64,000 bases of DNA from Vibrio sp. qd031 (GTDB lineage: Bacteria > Pseudomonadota > Gammaproteobacteria > Enterobacterales > Vibrionaceae). How positions within the stretch are numbered: position 1 is the first letter of the stretch; every line of letters starts with the position of its first letter. The position numbers and the translations under genes were made by a program. The stretch spans positions 62,001 to 126,000 of the forward strand of contig NZ_JXQD01000001.1 of assembly GCF_002100145.1 (NCBI RefSeq), given 5' to 3'. Of this stretch, positions 52,374-61,412 are shown one piece after another. Under the pieces are notes generated by a model. The model was not told the origin of the DNA and searched no databases. It saw only the letters and a list, made by a program, of their open reading frames with translations.

Positions 52374-53018
52374 TTAAGCATCCTTTAATTGCTGAACTAT
52401 TTCGCGAATGAGACGACCAATCTCACCCCATTCGCCTTTATTGACTAACCCTTTATCGACCATCCAAGTTCCCCCACATGCAAGCACCGCAGGTAAGTCG
52501 AGATACTGTTGAATATTGCTGGCACTTATACCGCCGGTAGGCATAACTTGAATTTGGCTATAGGGTCCAAGCAGTGATTTTAACATTGGTAAACCACCAG
52601 AGGCTTCTGCAGGGAAAAATTTGAGAGTTGAAACACCTAACTCTAAAGCTTGCTCGACTTGAGAAGGGTTGTTTACACCAGGAACAATGACTATTCCATG
52701 CTTTTGGCACGCTTTTACGGTGGTTGGGTTAAGCCCAGGTGAAACGATAAAGTCTGCGCCTGCCTCTTTTGCCGCAATCACTTGCTGCTCGTTAAGAACC
52801 GTACCGGCACCAATCAACATTTCGGGCTGGGCATCACGTAATAAGCGAATGGCTTCGACTGCCGCCTCTGATCGAAAGGTAATTTCTGCGACAGGTAGGC
52901 CGTTGTTAGCAAGTTGCTCGCCCAAAGGCAGTATATCCAGTGCACTATCAATGGCGATAACGGGAACAACTTTAAATTGCTTAAGTTGCTTAACGAGTTG
53001 TTTGGTTTGGAGCTCCAT
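52374..53018 (-). CDS. eda: 2-keto-3-deoxy-6-phosphogluconate aldolase
   Basis: 214 aa. KDPG/KHG aldolase landmarks: [31 protein letters not shown] (catalytic Glu), [22 protein letters not shown] and [16 protein letters not shown], where the Lys forms the Schiff base. It splits KDPG to pyruvate and glyceraldehyde-3-phosphate. It lies between the KDG kinase gene (12-bp gap) and the cycloisomerase gene (1-bp gap), so all three are one transcript. It is likely dedicated to AHG breakdown, with another copy possible elsewhere in the genome. Confidence 0.94.
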   Translation of the reverse strand: MELQTKQLVKQLKQFKVVPVIAIDSALDILPLGEQLANNGLPVAEITFRSEAAVEAIRLLRDAQPEMLIGAGTVLNEQQVIAAKEAGADFIVSPGLNPTTVKACQKHGIVIVPGVNNPSQVEQALELGVSTLKFFPAEASGGLPMLKSLLGPYSQIQVMPTGGISASNIQQYLDLPAVLACGGTWMVDKGLVNKGEWGEIGRLIREIVQQLKDA

Positions 53019-53030
53019 GATTTGCTTTCC

Positions 53031-53990
53031 TTATTTAGATTCTAAAAGTCGGTTTTCTACCTGCTCAAGGGTTGGTAGGGGGGCGACAGCGCCGTAGCCA
53101 GTGATTGTGATAGAAGCCGTAGCATTGGCGTGCAATAGTGCTTGCTCGAGCGATGCTCCTCTCACAAAGTGGGTACAAAATGATCCTGCAAAAGAGTCGC
53201 CAGCCGCGGTAGCGTCAACAGGGGTAACTTTATGAGGTGACACGTGAATACGCTGTTGCTCGTCTGCTACGGTGGCGCCATCGCTGCCTTGCTTGAGGAC
53301 CACAACTTTTGCCCCTAGCTTTAAGTGGTGGTCAATAATGTCGTCGGCGTGTGTAAGCCCTGTGATTAACTGCGCTTCATCAATACTAGGGAAGCAGATG
53401 TCGACCATTTTGACCGTTTCGTTAATGACGGCTCTTGCTCTTGCCAGTGACCACAGTTTTAAACGCAGGTTCGTATCATAGGACACTAATGTGTTGCTTT
53501 GCTTTGCCGCCTCAATTGCGGCAAACACAGAATCACAACTGCTGCTGCTGATAGCTTGGGTAATCGCAGTAACGTGCAATAACTTGGCCGCTTCAATCTG
53601 CTCTAAAGGAAGTTGGTCAGGGGTAATTAAACTTGCGGCACTGTTCTTTCTTAAAAACGAAAAGTGGTGTCCTTGATCGTCATGAGTAATGAAGTAAACA
53701 CCGGTATGTTGGTTCGACTTTACTTGGACATTGTGGGTAGATACGCGCTCTTTTGTCCAAAGGTCAATGAATCGCTTTCCAAATTCATCGTTACCTACGT
53801 GCGTAAGCATCCCGACGTTAGCGCCTTGCCTTGCTGCGGCAATGGCAAAGTTAGAGGCGTCCCCCCCGAACCCACTTAAAAAGTCTGCCTGACCCAGTGC
53901 TACATCTTTCATTTGACTGAATTCGAACATCGGTTCACCAAAACTAAGGATTTCTGCTGGTACCTGTTGGCCGCTTTTACTATTTAGCAT
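53031..53990 (-). CDS. kdgK: 2-keto-3-deoxygluconate kinase (PfkB family)
   Basis: 319 aa ribokinase-fold sugar kinase. N-terminal GGDASNFAIAAARQG is the substrate region; GDSFAGSF near residue 255 is the anion hole with the catalytic Asp. VDICFPSIDEAQLITG and VVLKQGSDGATV are typical of PfkB proteins. It phosphorylates KDG at C6 with ATP. It is the first gene of the minus-strand operon, with the shared operator region upstream and GGTGA before ATG. Confidence 0.92.
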   Translation of the reverse strand: MLNSKSGQQVPAEILSFGEPMFEFSQMKDVALGQADFLSGFGGDASNFAIAAARQGANVGMLTHVGNDEFGKRFIDLWTKERVSTHNVQVKSNQHTGVYFITHDDQGHHFSFLRKNSAASLITPDQLPLEQIEAAKLLHVTAITQAISSSSCDSVFAAIEAAKQSNTLVSYDTNLRLKLWSLARARAVINETVKMVDICFPSIDEAQLITGLTHADDIIDHHLKLGAKVVVLKQGSDGATVADEQQRIHVSPHKVTPVDATAAGDSFAGSFCTHFVRGASLEQALLHANATASITITGYGAVAPLPTLEQVENRLLESK

Positions 53991-54067
53991 ACAAATTTCA
54001 CCTATAAATTCTTAATAACTGCTTATTACTTATTCAACTGATTCAGATAGTAAACAACCAGTCTTTT

Positions 54068-54079
54068 TTGGTCAACCAA
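54068..54079. promoter_or_regulatory. Perfect UxuR/ExuR-type operator before the KDG kinase operon
   Basis: TTGGTCAACCAA, extended to the 16-bp palindrome TTTTGGTCAACCAAAA (54066-54081), 77 bp before ATG 53990. It is the best operator match in the window. Confidence 0.82.
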
Positions 54080-54203
54080 AATGCGATTTAGGTGTATGTG
54101 TCAGCTCACACTTTATTTAATAAGGGGCCGGGTGGCTAATTGTGTAGGCTATGGCATAATCTTCGAACGATATATTTGCGCATTAATTAGCCAAAAAACT
54201 ATA

Positions 54204-54215
54204 TTGGTCAGCCAT
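54204..54215. promoter_or_regulatory. Secondary UxuR/ExuR-type operator in the divergent promoter
   Basis: TTGGTCAGCCAT, 8/10 to the palindrome. It lies between the perfect site and the site at 54288. Confidence 0.5.
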
Positions 54216-54237
54216 TTTTTGGTATTGGTTCTCTAAG

Positions 54238-54253
54238 TGTGACAATAATCACT
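54238..54253. promoter_or_regulatory. CRP-like site upstream of the mannitol-dehydrogenase-family gene
   Basis: TGTGACAATAATCACT matches TGTGA-N6-TCACA at 9 of 10 positions, about 67 bp before ATG 54320. Confidence 0.6.
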
Positions 54254-54287
54254 GCAAATGGTCGTTCTAAAGAGTATAAATTCATCA

Positions 54288-54299
54288 TTGGTTAATCAA
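54288..54299. promoter_or_regulatory. UxuR/ExuR-type operator next to the mannitol-dehydrogenase-family start
   Basis: TTGGTTAATCAA (9/10), 20 bp before ATG 54320, where it would block transcription. Confidence 0.65.
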
Positions 54300-54319
54300 T
54301 TTTAATGAAAAGGTATAAG

Positions 54320-55789
54320 ATGACTGTTTTGGATAGGGATGTGGTTAACGCAAATTACGATGAAACCACCACGTATGATCGCTCAATATTAAGCAGTAAT
54401 ATTGTTCATATCGGATTTGGCGCATTCCATCGCGGACACCAAGCTGTGTATAACGACCTCACAAATGACCAGTCAGATGAGCCGTGGGGAATATGTGAGA
54501 TAAACATGTTTGGTTCAGCGAACCTTATAGATGACTTAACACACCAGCAGGGTCTATTCACGGTCGTTGAGACTTCATCAACCAATACGGTTTCTCGTGT
54601 GGTTCGTACTGTTTGCGAGCAGATCCATACGCCTAAAACGGGCATTCAAGCGGCTATTGATAAAATGGTCGAACCTCAAGTTAAAATCGTATCGCTGACC
54701 ATTACCGAAAAAGGCTACTGCGTCGATCCACAATCGGGCTCACTTGATGTAGACAACTCTTTGATCGCTCATGATTTAGCGCAACCACACCAACCTCAAT
54801 CAGCGATTGGCCTTATTACAGAGGCGCTATCTCAACGTATGCAAAACAATCTTGCTCCTTTTAGCGTGATGTCTTGCGACAACATTCCTGAAAATGGAGT
54901 GTTAACCAAAAATGCCGTGCTTTCATTTGCTAAGCAGCGTGATGCTGAACTGGCAAAGTGGATTGAAAGCAATGTGTCTTTTCCTAGCACGATGGTAGAC
55001 AGAATCGTACCTGCTATGACCGACGATCAGTTTGATGTGATTGAAAGAAAAACGGGTTATCGCGACCCATGTGGTGTTGTGACCGAAGATTTTCGCCAGT
55101 GGGTCATTGAAGACAACTTCGTTGCGGGACGTCCTGATTGGTCGATCGCTGGGGCGATGTTTGTTAACGACGTATTGCCCTACGAAGAAATGAAATTGCG
55201 CATGCTAAATGGTAGCCATTCATTTTTGGCTTACAACGGCAGTCTTGCTGGGTATGAATTTATTTTTCAATGCATGCAGGATGAAAAACTCCGAGCAACA
55301 ACGCTTCGCTTGATGCTTGACGAACAAGCGCGTTCGTTAAGTGATGAGTTAAAAGTCGATTTACAGCAATACGCCGAACTGTTGATTGCGCGTTTTAGCA
55401 ATAGCAACATCAAACACAAAACGGCACAAATCGCGATGGACGGCTCACAGAAGCTACCTCAACGAGCACTCGATCCACTACTAGAGCTGCAAAAGCGCGA
55501 AGTGGACTTTGCCTGCTTACCCACCTTAATTGCAGGGTGGATGCATTACACCATCGCTCAAGTTGTTAACAAAGAGGCCATTGCAGACCCACTAGCAGAA
55601 ACCTATGCCTCGATTTGCGAAACCCATACGACACCGCAGAAACGAGCACACGCTCTATTGTCGATTGACAAAATTTTTGGCGACCACGCGCAAACCAATC
55701 CGCAATTTACACAAGCGGTTATGGAAGCGTTTGACGCTATTGAACATCACGGAATCGCTTATGTTGTCGATTCTTTAGCAAAAATTTAA
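54320..55789 (+). CDS. Mannitol dehydrogenase-family oxidoreductase, UxuB/fructuronate reductase-like
   Basis: 489 aa from ATG 54320, which has AAAAGG 7 nt upstream; the ATG at 54305 precedes that Shine-Dalgarno. The Rossmann start is VHIGFGAFHRGHQAVY, and the family signature with catalytic Lys is EEMKLRMLNGSHSFLAY. These long-chain enzymes interconvert hexuronates and hexonates with NAD(H). UxuB reduces D-fructuronate at the carbon that becomes C5 of D-mannonate. In this locus it is a good candidate for reducing 2,5-diketo-3-deoxy-gluconate to D-KDG, because the stereochemistry made is the same; this is inference. It is followed 13 bp later by the LgoD-like gene. Confidence 0.85.
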   Translation: MTVLDRDVVNANYDETTTYDRSILSSNIVHIGFGAFHRGHQAVYNDLTNDQSDEPWGICEINMFGSANLIDDLTHQQGLFTVVETSSTNTVSRVVRTVCEQIHTPKTGIQAAIDKMVEPQVKIVSLTITEKGYCVDPQSGSLDVDNSLIAHDLAQPHQPQSAIGLITEALSQRMQNNLAPFSVMSCDNIPENGVLTKNAVLSFAKQRDAELAKWIESNVSFPSTMVDRIVPAMTDDQFDVIERKTGYRDPCGVVTEDFRQWVIEDNFVAGRPDWSIAGAMFVNDVLPYEEMKLRMLNGSHSFLAYNGSLAGYEFIFQCMQDEKLRATTLRLMLDEQARSLSDELKVDLQQYAELLIARFSNSNIKHKTAQIAMDGSQKLPQRALDPLLELQKREVDFACLPTLIAGWMHYTIAQVVNKEAIADPLAETYASICETHTTPQKRAHALLSIDKIFGDHAQTNPQFTQAVMEAFDAIEHHGIAYVVDSLAKI

Positions 55790-55802
55790 GTAAGAGTCTG
55801 AT

Positions 55803-56819
55803 ATGAAAACACTAATTTGTAACGAACCAAACTCGATTGAATACATCGAACGCGACATTCCTCAAATCCAAGATAACGAAGTGCTACTTAAAATTCGTTC
55901 GGTTGGAATCTGTGGAACCGACATTCACGCCTATGCTGGACGTCAGCCGTTCTTTTCTTACCCACGTGTATTGGGCCATGAAATCTCGGGTGAAGTGATC
56001 AAAGTGGGTGAAAAAGTCGCGTCTGCCACTGCCGGAAAACGCTACTCGGTTATCCCATGTATCCCTTGTGGCGTTTGCGCCGCATGTCGCGATGGCAAAA
56101 CCAACTGTTGTGAAGACGTCTCTTTGTACGGCGTGCATCAAGATGGTGGCTTTAGTGAGTACTTGGCGGTTTATGAAGATAACTTAGTGGAGCTACCGGA
56201 CAGTGTGAGTGACTCTCAAGGCGCGTTGGTAGAGTGTTTTGCCATCAGCGCTCACGCAGTTCGACGCGCAGAAATTACGCCGCGCAACAATGTACTGGTT
56301 GTAGGGGCCGGTCCAATTGGTTTAGCAGCGGCAGCTATTGCAAAAGCCGAAGGAGCGACGGTCGCTGTTGCTGATGTGTCTGACGTAAGACGCGACAAAG
56401 TAGCGCAATCTCTTGATGTTGTTGCACTTGACCCACTTGTCGATGACTACCAAGAACAACTTCGTAACGCATTTGGTGGTGACTTACCTTGTGTGGTGAT
56501 GGACGCAACGGGCAACAAAGGCTCGATGAGTCGAGCGGTAGAGCTGATTCGTCATGGTGGCAAGATAGTGTTTATCGGTTTGTACATTGGTGATTTGGTG
56601 ATGGACGATCCAACTTTCCATAAGAAAGAAACGACGCTTCTGAGCAGTCGCAATGCAACACGTCAGGACTTTGAACGTGTTATCGAACTCATGGCGCAAG
56701 GCAAGATTTCGGAAACCATCATGAAGAACAAAGAGTACGATTTTCACAGCTTTGGCTTGAACTATAAGCAAGATGTCGTTGAAAACACGTCGCTGGTCAA
56801 AGGCGTGATCAATTTTTAA
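55803..56819 (+). CDS. Zn-dependent alcohol dehydrogenase, LgoD-like (L-galactonate / L-KDGal 5-dehydrogenase)
   Basis: 338 aa, medium-chain dehydrogenase. Catalytic zinc ligands are in GICGTDIHA and LGHEISGEV; the four structural-zinc Cys are in CIPCGVCAACRDGKTNCC; the NAD motif is VVGAGPIGLAAAA. It resembles E. coli LgoD (YjjN) closely along its length, for example GRQPFFSYPRVLGHE and GVHQDGGFSEYL. LgoD oxidises C5 of L-galactonate; 2-keto-3-deoxy-L-galactonate has the same C4-C5 configuration. The likely job is therefore oxidation of L-KDGal to the 2,5-diketo acid, which the preceding gene product would reduce to D-KDG. Genuine L-galactonate catabolism (from porphyran) is the alternative. 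Confidence 0.88.
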   Translation: MKTLICNEPNSIEYIERDIPQIQDNEVLLKIRSVGICGTDIHAYAGRQPFFSYPRVLGHEISGEVIKVGEKVASATAGKRYSVIPCIPCGVCAACRDGKTNCCEDVSLYGVHQDGGFSEYLAVYEDNLVELPDSVSDSQGALVECFAISAHAVRRAEITPRNNVLVVGAGPIGLAAAAIAKAEGATVAVADVSDVRRDKVAQSLDVVALDPLVDDYQEQLRNAFGGDLPCVVMDATGNKGSMSRAVELIRHGGKIVFIGLYIGDLVMDDPTFHKKETTLLSSRNATRQDFERVIELMAQGKISETIMKNKEYDFHSFGLNYKQDVVENTSLVKGVINF

Positions 56820-56841
56820 TTCAGACGTTATCAAACAATAA

Positions 56842-56857
56842 GCGGCGCTTGCGCCGC
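56842..56857 (+). other. Intercistronic GC hairpin
   Basis: GCGGCGCTTGCGCCGC is a perfect palindrome between two genes of one operon. It has no T-run, so it probably tunes mRNA stability or coupling rather than ending transcription. Confidence 0.6.
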
Positions 56858-56881
56858 ATCATAAAAACAAAGGATAGAAGT

Positions 56882-57889
56882 ATGTCGATGACATTAGTGA
56901 AAGAAGCCGAGTTAAGAGATCTTGCGTTGACGAAATTGGTCGCTGCAGGTTTAGACGATAAGACTGCACAGGAAGTGACGGACGTACTGGTTCACGCAGA
57001 CATGACAGGTGTTCACTCACATGGAGTAATGCGTGTCGAGCATTACTGTAAACGCCTTACAACAGGTGGCTTAAACAAACACGCGTCTTTTTCAATCGAT
57101 CAGATTTCACCGTCGGTAGCGGTACTTGATTCAGATGACGGTATGGGACATTCAGCGTTGATAGCGGCTACTGAGCACGGCATTGAGATGGCCGCTGAAA
57201 CCGGATTAGGTTTTGTTAGTGTGAAAAACACCTCTCATTGCGGCGCACTGTCCTATTTTATGGAACAAGCCACTCGCGAAGGCATGATTGCCATTGGCAT
57301 GACACAAACCGATACCTGTGTGGCCCCGCATGGTGGTGCTGAGCGTTTCTTGGGTACCAACCCAATCGCGTTCGGATTCCCGGTTGAAGGTAGCCATCCA
57401 ATGATTGTTGATATGGCGACCAGCGCAACGGCATTTGGCAAATTGTTGCACGCCAAAGAAACGGGCACCGAGATTGGTCCAAATCTAGCGATTGATAAAG
57501 AAGGTCACATGACCACCGATCCCCACAAGGTTGAAAATTTACTGCCATTTGGCCAGCACAAAGGGTCGGGCATTGCACTGGCGATTGATGCACTTACTGG
57601 CGTCTTGATGGGGGCCAACTACGGCAATCACATTATCCGTATGTATGGCGACTACGACAAGATGCGTAAACTCGCAAGCCTAGTGATCATTATCGACCCA
57701 ACCAAATTAGGTACGCCGCTGTTCGCTGCGACCATGGCGATGATGACCAGTGAGCTTCGCGCAGTTAAACCGGTACCAGGTGTTGAAAAAGTCATGGCAC
57801 CAAATGATCCACAAGTGGCGTATAAAGCTAAATGTGAAGCCGAGGGTATTCCGGTTGCTGAGGGGGTGTATCAGTATCTAAAAGGGTAA
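56882..57889 (+). CDS. Ldh_2 (malate/L-lactate dehydrogenase) family oxidoreductase, AllD/YiaK-like
   Basis: 335 aa from ATG 56882, supported by AAAGGA 7 nt upstream; an in-frame TTG at 56849 lies in the hairpin. The family's novel NAD(P) fold is recognised by HADMTGVHSHGVMRVEHY, the catalytic His region NTSHCGALSYF, TNPIAFGFPVEG and a late GQHKGSGIALAIDALTG. It is closer by eye to ureidoglycolate dehydrogenase AllD and 2,3-diketo-L-gulonate reductase YiaK than to true malate dehydrogenase. It reduces or oxidises 2-oxo/2-hydroxy acids. In this operon it could reduce a diketo or keto-deoxy sugar acid, competing with the UxuB-like enzyme for that role. A terminator follows. Confidence 0.85.
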   Translation: MSMTLVKEAELRDLALTKLVAAGLDDKTAQEVTDVLVHADMTGVHSHGVMRVEHYCKRLTTGGLNKHASFSIDQISPSVAVLDSDDGMGHSALIAATEHGIEMAAETGLGFVSVKNTSHCGALSYFMEQATREGMIAIGMTQTDTCVAPHGGAERFLGTNPIAFGFPVEGSHPMIVDMATSATAFGKLLHAKETGTEIGPNLAIDKEGHMTTDPHKVENLLPFGQHKGSGIALAIDALTGVLMGANYGNHIIRMYGDYDKMRKLASLVIIIDPTKLGTPLFAATMAMMTSELRAVKPVPGVEKVMAPNDPQVAYKAKCEAEGIPVAEGVYQYLKG

Positions 57890-57956
57890 AACTTAGGGGG
57901 TAGGTGTTTCACTGTTTTTTTAGATATGTTCCGTAGAGGGGGACTCTCTACATTTT

Positions 57957-57999
57957 GGCCGCGCTTTGATCGATAGTCTTCAGGGCGTGGCCTTTTTTT
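57957..57999 (+). terminator. Terminator after the sugar-acid dehydrogenase operon
   Basis: GGCCGCGC (57957-57964) pairs with GCGTGGCC (57985-57992) with one G-U, then seven Ts. The loop is about 20 nt. Confidence 0.85.
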
Positions 58000-58027
58000 A
58001 CCTAAAACGGCTTGAGGGATCGAATTG

Positions 58028-59839
58028 ATGAGAAAACTATCGTTTAGAAACAAAATACTGTCGGTAATGGTACTACTGTTGTTGTTATCCATTTTCGCGT
58101 CTTTTATAAGCGCGAGAACGTTGGTAGAGAAAGATTTTTACGCCAACGATAGTCAACAAATTCAAACGCAATTAGATTTAGTCTCTGAGCGGGTCGAAGT
58201 GGAATTACAGTCGGCAGTAAAGCTTGCCAACAGTATCCCATTAAACCTGTCTAACATGGCTCAGGTACTCGATTCGTCTGGCTTTTATAGAATTATTAAA
58301 GTGATGTATGGCTCGGTGTTCTCTCCCGACCCAAGCAGAGAGTATCAAGCGGGTTTAGCTCCGACCTATTTAGAATTTAACCCGCTGCAAGAACAGCACT
58401 ACCAAGCTATTGCGACGCAAGTAGAACAGGGATCGTCAATACGGTACGTAGAACATGTTGACGATAGGCTGATTATGACGATCGCAATAGCGTCCATAGA
58501 CAGTTCTGGTGGTATCGACATATTCGAAGTCGATCTACAGCCAATTTTAACCAGTTTAGAGGCCATTCATTCTGATGCTGGAGGGCTAGAACTGCTCACC
58601 GCCGATGGTAAGTTGCTGTTCTCTAGCGTGGCATTTCTCGAGGACAGTGACACACGCCAACAGCCGTTGATCACAAAACAGATTGCTGTCGGTGATAGTA
58701 CTTGGGCACTTCATGGCTATCTTAACCAACAATACATTTATAGTCATACTGACGCGCTAGTGGTAAAAGTGGCGCTGCTCAGCTTGGTGTGTGGAGTGGT
58801 ATTCATCGGCTTGGGGCTAGTGGCGCTCAATGTGACCTACAGGCCAATCATTGCTTTGCGTCAACTCATTGAAGAATTAGGGTCGGGAGAGGCTGATCTC
58901 ACTAAGCGACTGGAGGTCCACAGCTCGGATGATATTGGCCGTATTTCTGCCAGCATAAATAGCTTTGTATCTAACTTGCAGTCGTTGATGCAGCAGGTAA
59001 AACTCACCAGCAAAAGCGTTGCACAACAAGCAAATGAGTTAGAAGGTCGAGTGTCTTCCAATCAGCAACAAGCAGTCACACATAACCAAGAGATCGAGAA
59101 AGCGGTCACCGCGATCACCGAAATGAGTACAGCTGCTGATGGTGTCGCAACTATAGCCAGTGAAGCCGCGAGCGTCACCAACCATGCAATGACGGTGAGT
59201 AAACGCAGTCAACAAAGTGTCGAGCACGCAGTAACAAACGTAGATTCACTGACTTTAGAAATGGAGAACATGTCTAACTCGGTGGGCAGCATGGTTGACG
59301 ATGTGGCAGACATTTCTGAAGTGCTCAATGTTATTGGTGGTATAGCAGAGCAAACCAATCTTTTGGCGCTTAACGCAGCAATTGAAGCCGCGAGGGCGGG
59401 TGAGCAAGGTAGAGGCTTTGCAGTGGTTGCCGATGAAGTTCGAGCACTGGCTGCCAGAACCCAGCAAAGTACCGAACAAATAAGCGCCATGCTGGCAAAA
59501 CTTGAGAAAGGCAGTCATCAAGTAGTGCAAGCGCTTGAAGAAACCAAATCCAGCAGTAAGAGCACCTCCATCAGTACCAATCAAATCAGTCGAGACCTTG
59601 ATGATGTCACCGCGGCAGTTCGTCAACTCACCGACCTTAACGACTCCGTAGCTCTATCTGCTAGCGAACAAAAACAGGTGAGTGAAGAGATCAATAGGAA
59701 TATGCATACGCTCTATTCTGTTGTGTCTGAGTTAGAAGCCAATAGTCAGGCTGCCGTGAACAACACTCATACTTTGCTGGACAGAAATCGTCAGTTAGAC
59801 GCGTTGGTTGGCCGATTTAAGATTGAAAAGGAGGCGTAA
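58028..59839 (+). CDS. Methyl-accepting chemotaxis protein
   Basis: 603 aa from ATG 58028; a TTG just before it is less likely. TM1 is at residues 12-30 and TM2 near 245-270. The periplasmic part (35-240) looks like a Cache-type sensor ([36 protein letters not shown]). HAMP follows ([24 protein letters not shown]), then the signalling domain with the hairpin tip [20 protein letters not shown] and [13 protein letters not shown]. The C-terminus has no CheR pentapeptide. It is co-translated with a GalR-like repressor, and it follows the agar operon, so it may sense galactose, neoagarobiose or a related ligand; this is inference. Confidence 0.92.
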   Translation: MRKLSFRNKILSVMVLLLLLSIFASFISARTLVEKDFYANDSQQIQTQLDLVSERVEVELQSAVKLANSIPLNLSNMAQVLDSSGFYRIIKVMYGSVFSPDPSREYQAGLAPTYLEFNPLQEQHYQAIATQVEQGSSIRYVEHVDDRLIMTIAIASIDSSGGIDIFEVDLQPILTSLEAIHSDAGGLELLTADGKLLFSSVAFLEDSDTRQQPLITKQIAVGDSTWALHGYLNQQYIYSHTDALVVKVALLSLVCGVVFIGLGLVALNVTYRPIIALRQLIEELGSGEADLTKRLEVHSSDDIGRISASINSFVSNLQSLMQQVKLTSKSVAQQANELEGRVSSNQQQAVTHNQEIEKAVTAITEMSTAADGVATIASEAASVTNHAMTVSKRSQQSVEHAVTNVDSLTLEMENMSNSVGSMVDDVADISEVLNVIGGIAEQTNLLALNAAIEAARAGEQGRGFAVVADEVRALAARTQQSTEQISAMLAKLEKGSHQVVQALEETKSSSKSTSISTNQISRDLDDVTAAVRQLTDLNDSVALSASEQKQVSEEINRNMHTLYSVVSELEANSQAAVNNTHTLLDRNRQLDALVGRFKIEKEA

Positions 59840-60844
59840 ATGCCCACGATTAAAGACGTCGCTAAATTAGCCGGTGTATCGGTAGGGACTGCTTCACGGG
59901 TGTTGAACAACTCGCCTCAAATCAGTGTGCATTCCTACAACGCAGTACACAATGCCGTTAGGCAGTTAGGTTATCGAAAAAATGCGATGGCAAAAGCCTT
60001 AGTGAGAAGCAAATCCGAGACAATAGGTGTGTTGGTTTCGGACGTTGGTGTTCCTTTTTTTGGCGCACTCGTCAAAGGCGTTGATAATGTTGCGCGTCAA
60101 AATGGCAGACATGTATTAGTGGCCAATGGTTACCACGATGCGCACCAAGAGAAAGAGATGCTAGAGCTGTTATTAAGTAATGGTTGTCAGTCTATTGTTG
60201 CGCACTCAAAAGGTCTAAGCGATGATGTACTCAGCAAGTATTGCCAGGAAGCACCGGCCTTAGTGCTCATTAATCGTGATTTACCCACGGCCCGTGAGCG
60301 GTGTCTATACCTAAATAACTTCCAAGGCAGCTTAGACGCATGCAATGAACTTATTGCCAAAGGACATAGACAGATAGCGTATGTGTGTTCAAATGAAGAC
60401 ATCCCGGATGCAAGAGAGCGCTTGCAAGGATACAAAGCGGCAATGGACAATGCGGGCTTACGCTTTGACATTAATAACGTCTACTTCGGCGAACCAACCG
60501 ATGAGGGAGGGCGAGTCGCAACCACAGCATTAATCCATTCAGGTAAACGATACTCGGCGATCGCGACCTATAACGATTCGATGGCGTCTGGTACGTTAGA
60601 GTGTTTGCAAGACCATGGGATATCATTGCCCCGACAAGTATCTGTCATTGGCTTTGATAATGAATACATTGCAGGTCATCTCTATCCAAAACTCACCACT
60701 ATGGAGTACCCAATTTCACATATGGCAACCTGTGCTGCACAACTCGCGTTGGAATTAGAGTCAGGTATGCCTGTAAAAGCGGGTATGACACACGAATTTA
60801 AACCAACACTGGTGGAGAGGAAGTCGGTAATCAAACGAAGTTGA
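59840..60844 (+). CDS. LacI-family repressor, GalR/GalS-like
   Basis: 334 aa. HTH MPTIKDVAKLAGVSVGTASR at the N-terminus, hinge AMAKALVRSKSETIGVLVSD, then a sugar-binding core very like E. coli GalS (FFGALVKGVDNVA, IVAHSKGLSDDVL, LTTMEYPISHMA, EFKPTLVERKSV). It starts directly after the chemoreceptor stop with an ideal AAAAGGAGG, so both are made together. The likely effector is galactose or a galactoside released from agar. No GalR-type operator was recognised in the window, so its targets may lie elsewhere. It adds a second regulatory layer to the UxuR-type control. Confidence 0.9.
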   Translation: MPTIKDVAKLAGVSVGTASRVLNNSPQISVHSYNAVHNAVRQLGYRKNAMAKALVRSKSETIGVLVSDVGVPFFGALVKGVDNVARQNGRHVLVANGYHDAHQEKEMLELLLSNGCQSIVAHSKGLSDDVLSKYCQEAPALVLINRDLPTARERCLYLNNFQGSLDACNELIAKGHRQIAYVCSNEDIPDARERLQGYKAAMDNAGLRFDINNVYFGEPTDEGGRVATTALIHSGKRYSAIATYNDSMASGTLECLQDHGISLPRQVSVIGFDNEYIAGHLYPKLTTMEYPISHMATCAAQLALELESGMPVKAGMTHEFKPTLVERKSVIKRS

Positions 60845-61141
60845 CCTCTCTTTTTTAGCAATGTGATATCGACTCAAATTTGTCGTTCGTAAGTCAATAG
60901 AATCCCATTAATTTTGATAGCTTTAGCAAGGTTTTGAACGAACAGAAACGCTATAATAGCCGGGTGCGAAATGATCGCAATGCTGGTTGAAACCACTAAT
61001 TCTTTATAGAAAATCAACATGCTATTGCGACAGAAACGGATCGCTGCAAAAGCTTGGGGTTGGAGCCGTTGTCGCAAGGATACTTCAGCTAACTTTAGAG
61101 TTTGGACATACGTGTGATTTACAGTGTGTAAGGAGTGATGT
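60845..61141. other. Intergenic region before the small lipoprotein gene
   Basis: 297 bp. A TATAAT at 60952-60957 is the best -10 element, though without a good -35. AAGGAG at 61130-61135 serves the next gene. No terminator for the GalR-like gene was found. Confidence 0.35.
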
Positions 61142-61312
61142 ATGGATAGTAATTCGGTGTTCAGTATTGTTATGGCCTGTATTGTTTTTACTGGTTGTAG
61201 TCAGCCAGATTCTACCCGTGCTTATGATCAACAACCTGACTCCATTGAAGAAACTTATTACTTCGATACAGAGCCAGTCACGCCTTTAGAGTTAGACTTT
61301 TCGTTTGGTTGA
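61142..61312 (+). CDS. Small lipoprotein, 56 aa
   Basis: An ATG 6 nt after a strong AGGAG opens a 56-codon frame. The product has a short hydrophobic segment ending in a lipobox-like VFTGC (Cys about residue 19), then an acidic tail (DSIEETYYFDTEP) ending LDFSFG. The -3 Phe is unusual but tolerated. It would be a tail of about 37 residues anchored to a membrane. It is too short for family recognition. The good Shine-Dalgarno and lipobox argue that it is real. Function unknown. Confidence 0.6.
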   Translation: MDSNSVFSIVMACIVFTGCSQPDSTRAYDQQPDSIEETYYFDTEPVTPLELDFSFG

Positions 61313-61412
61313 AGGTTATGTAGGTTGCGGTGTCATCAGTAGATTGACGGCACATTTATTAGCGACTGGCACCCCATGAGGTTGCCACGTTAACCACCTG
61401 CTTTTTAATGAC

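Noticed and set aside
54091..54110. TGTGTCAGCTCACA as a CRP site
   Set aside because: The half-site spacing is 4 instead of 6 bp; the site at 54238 fits better.
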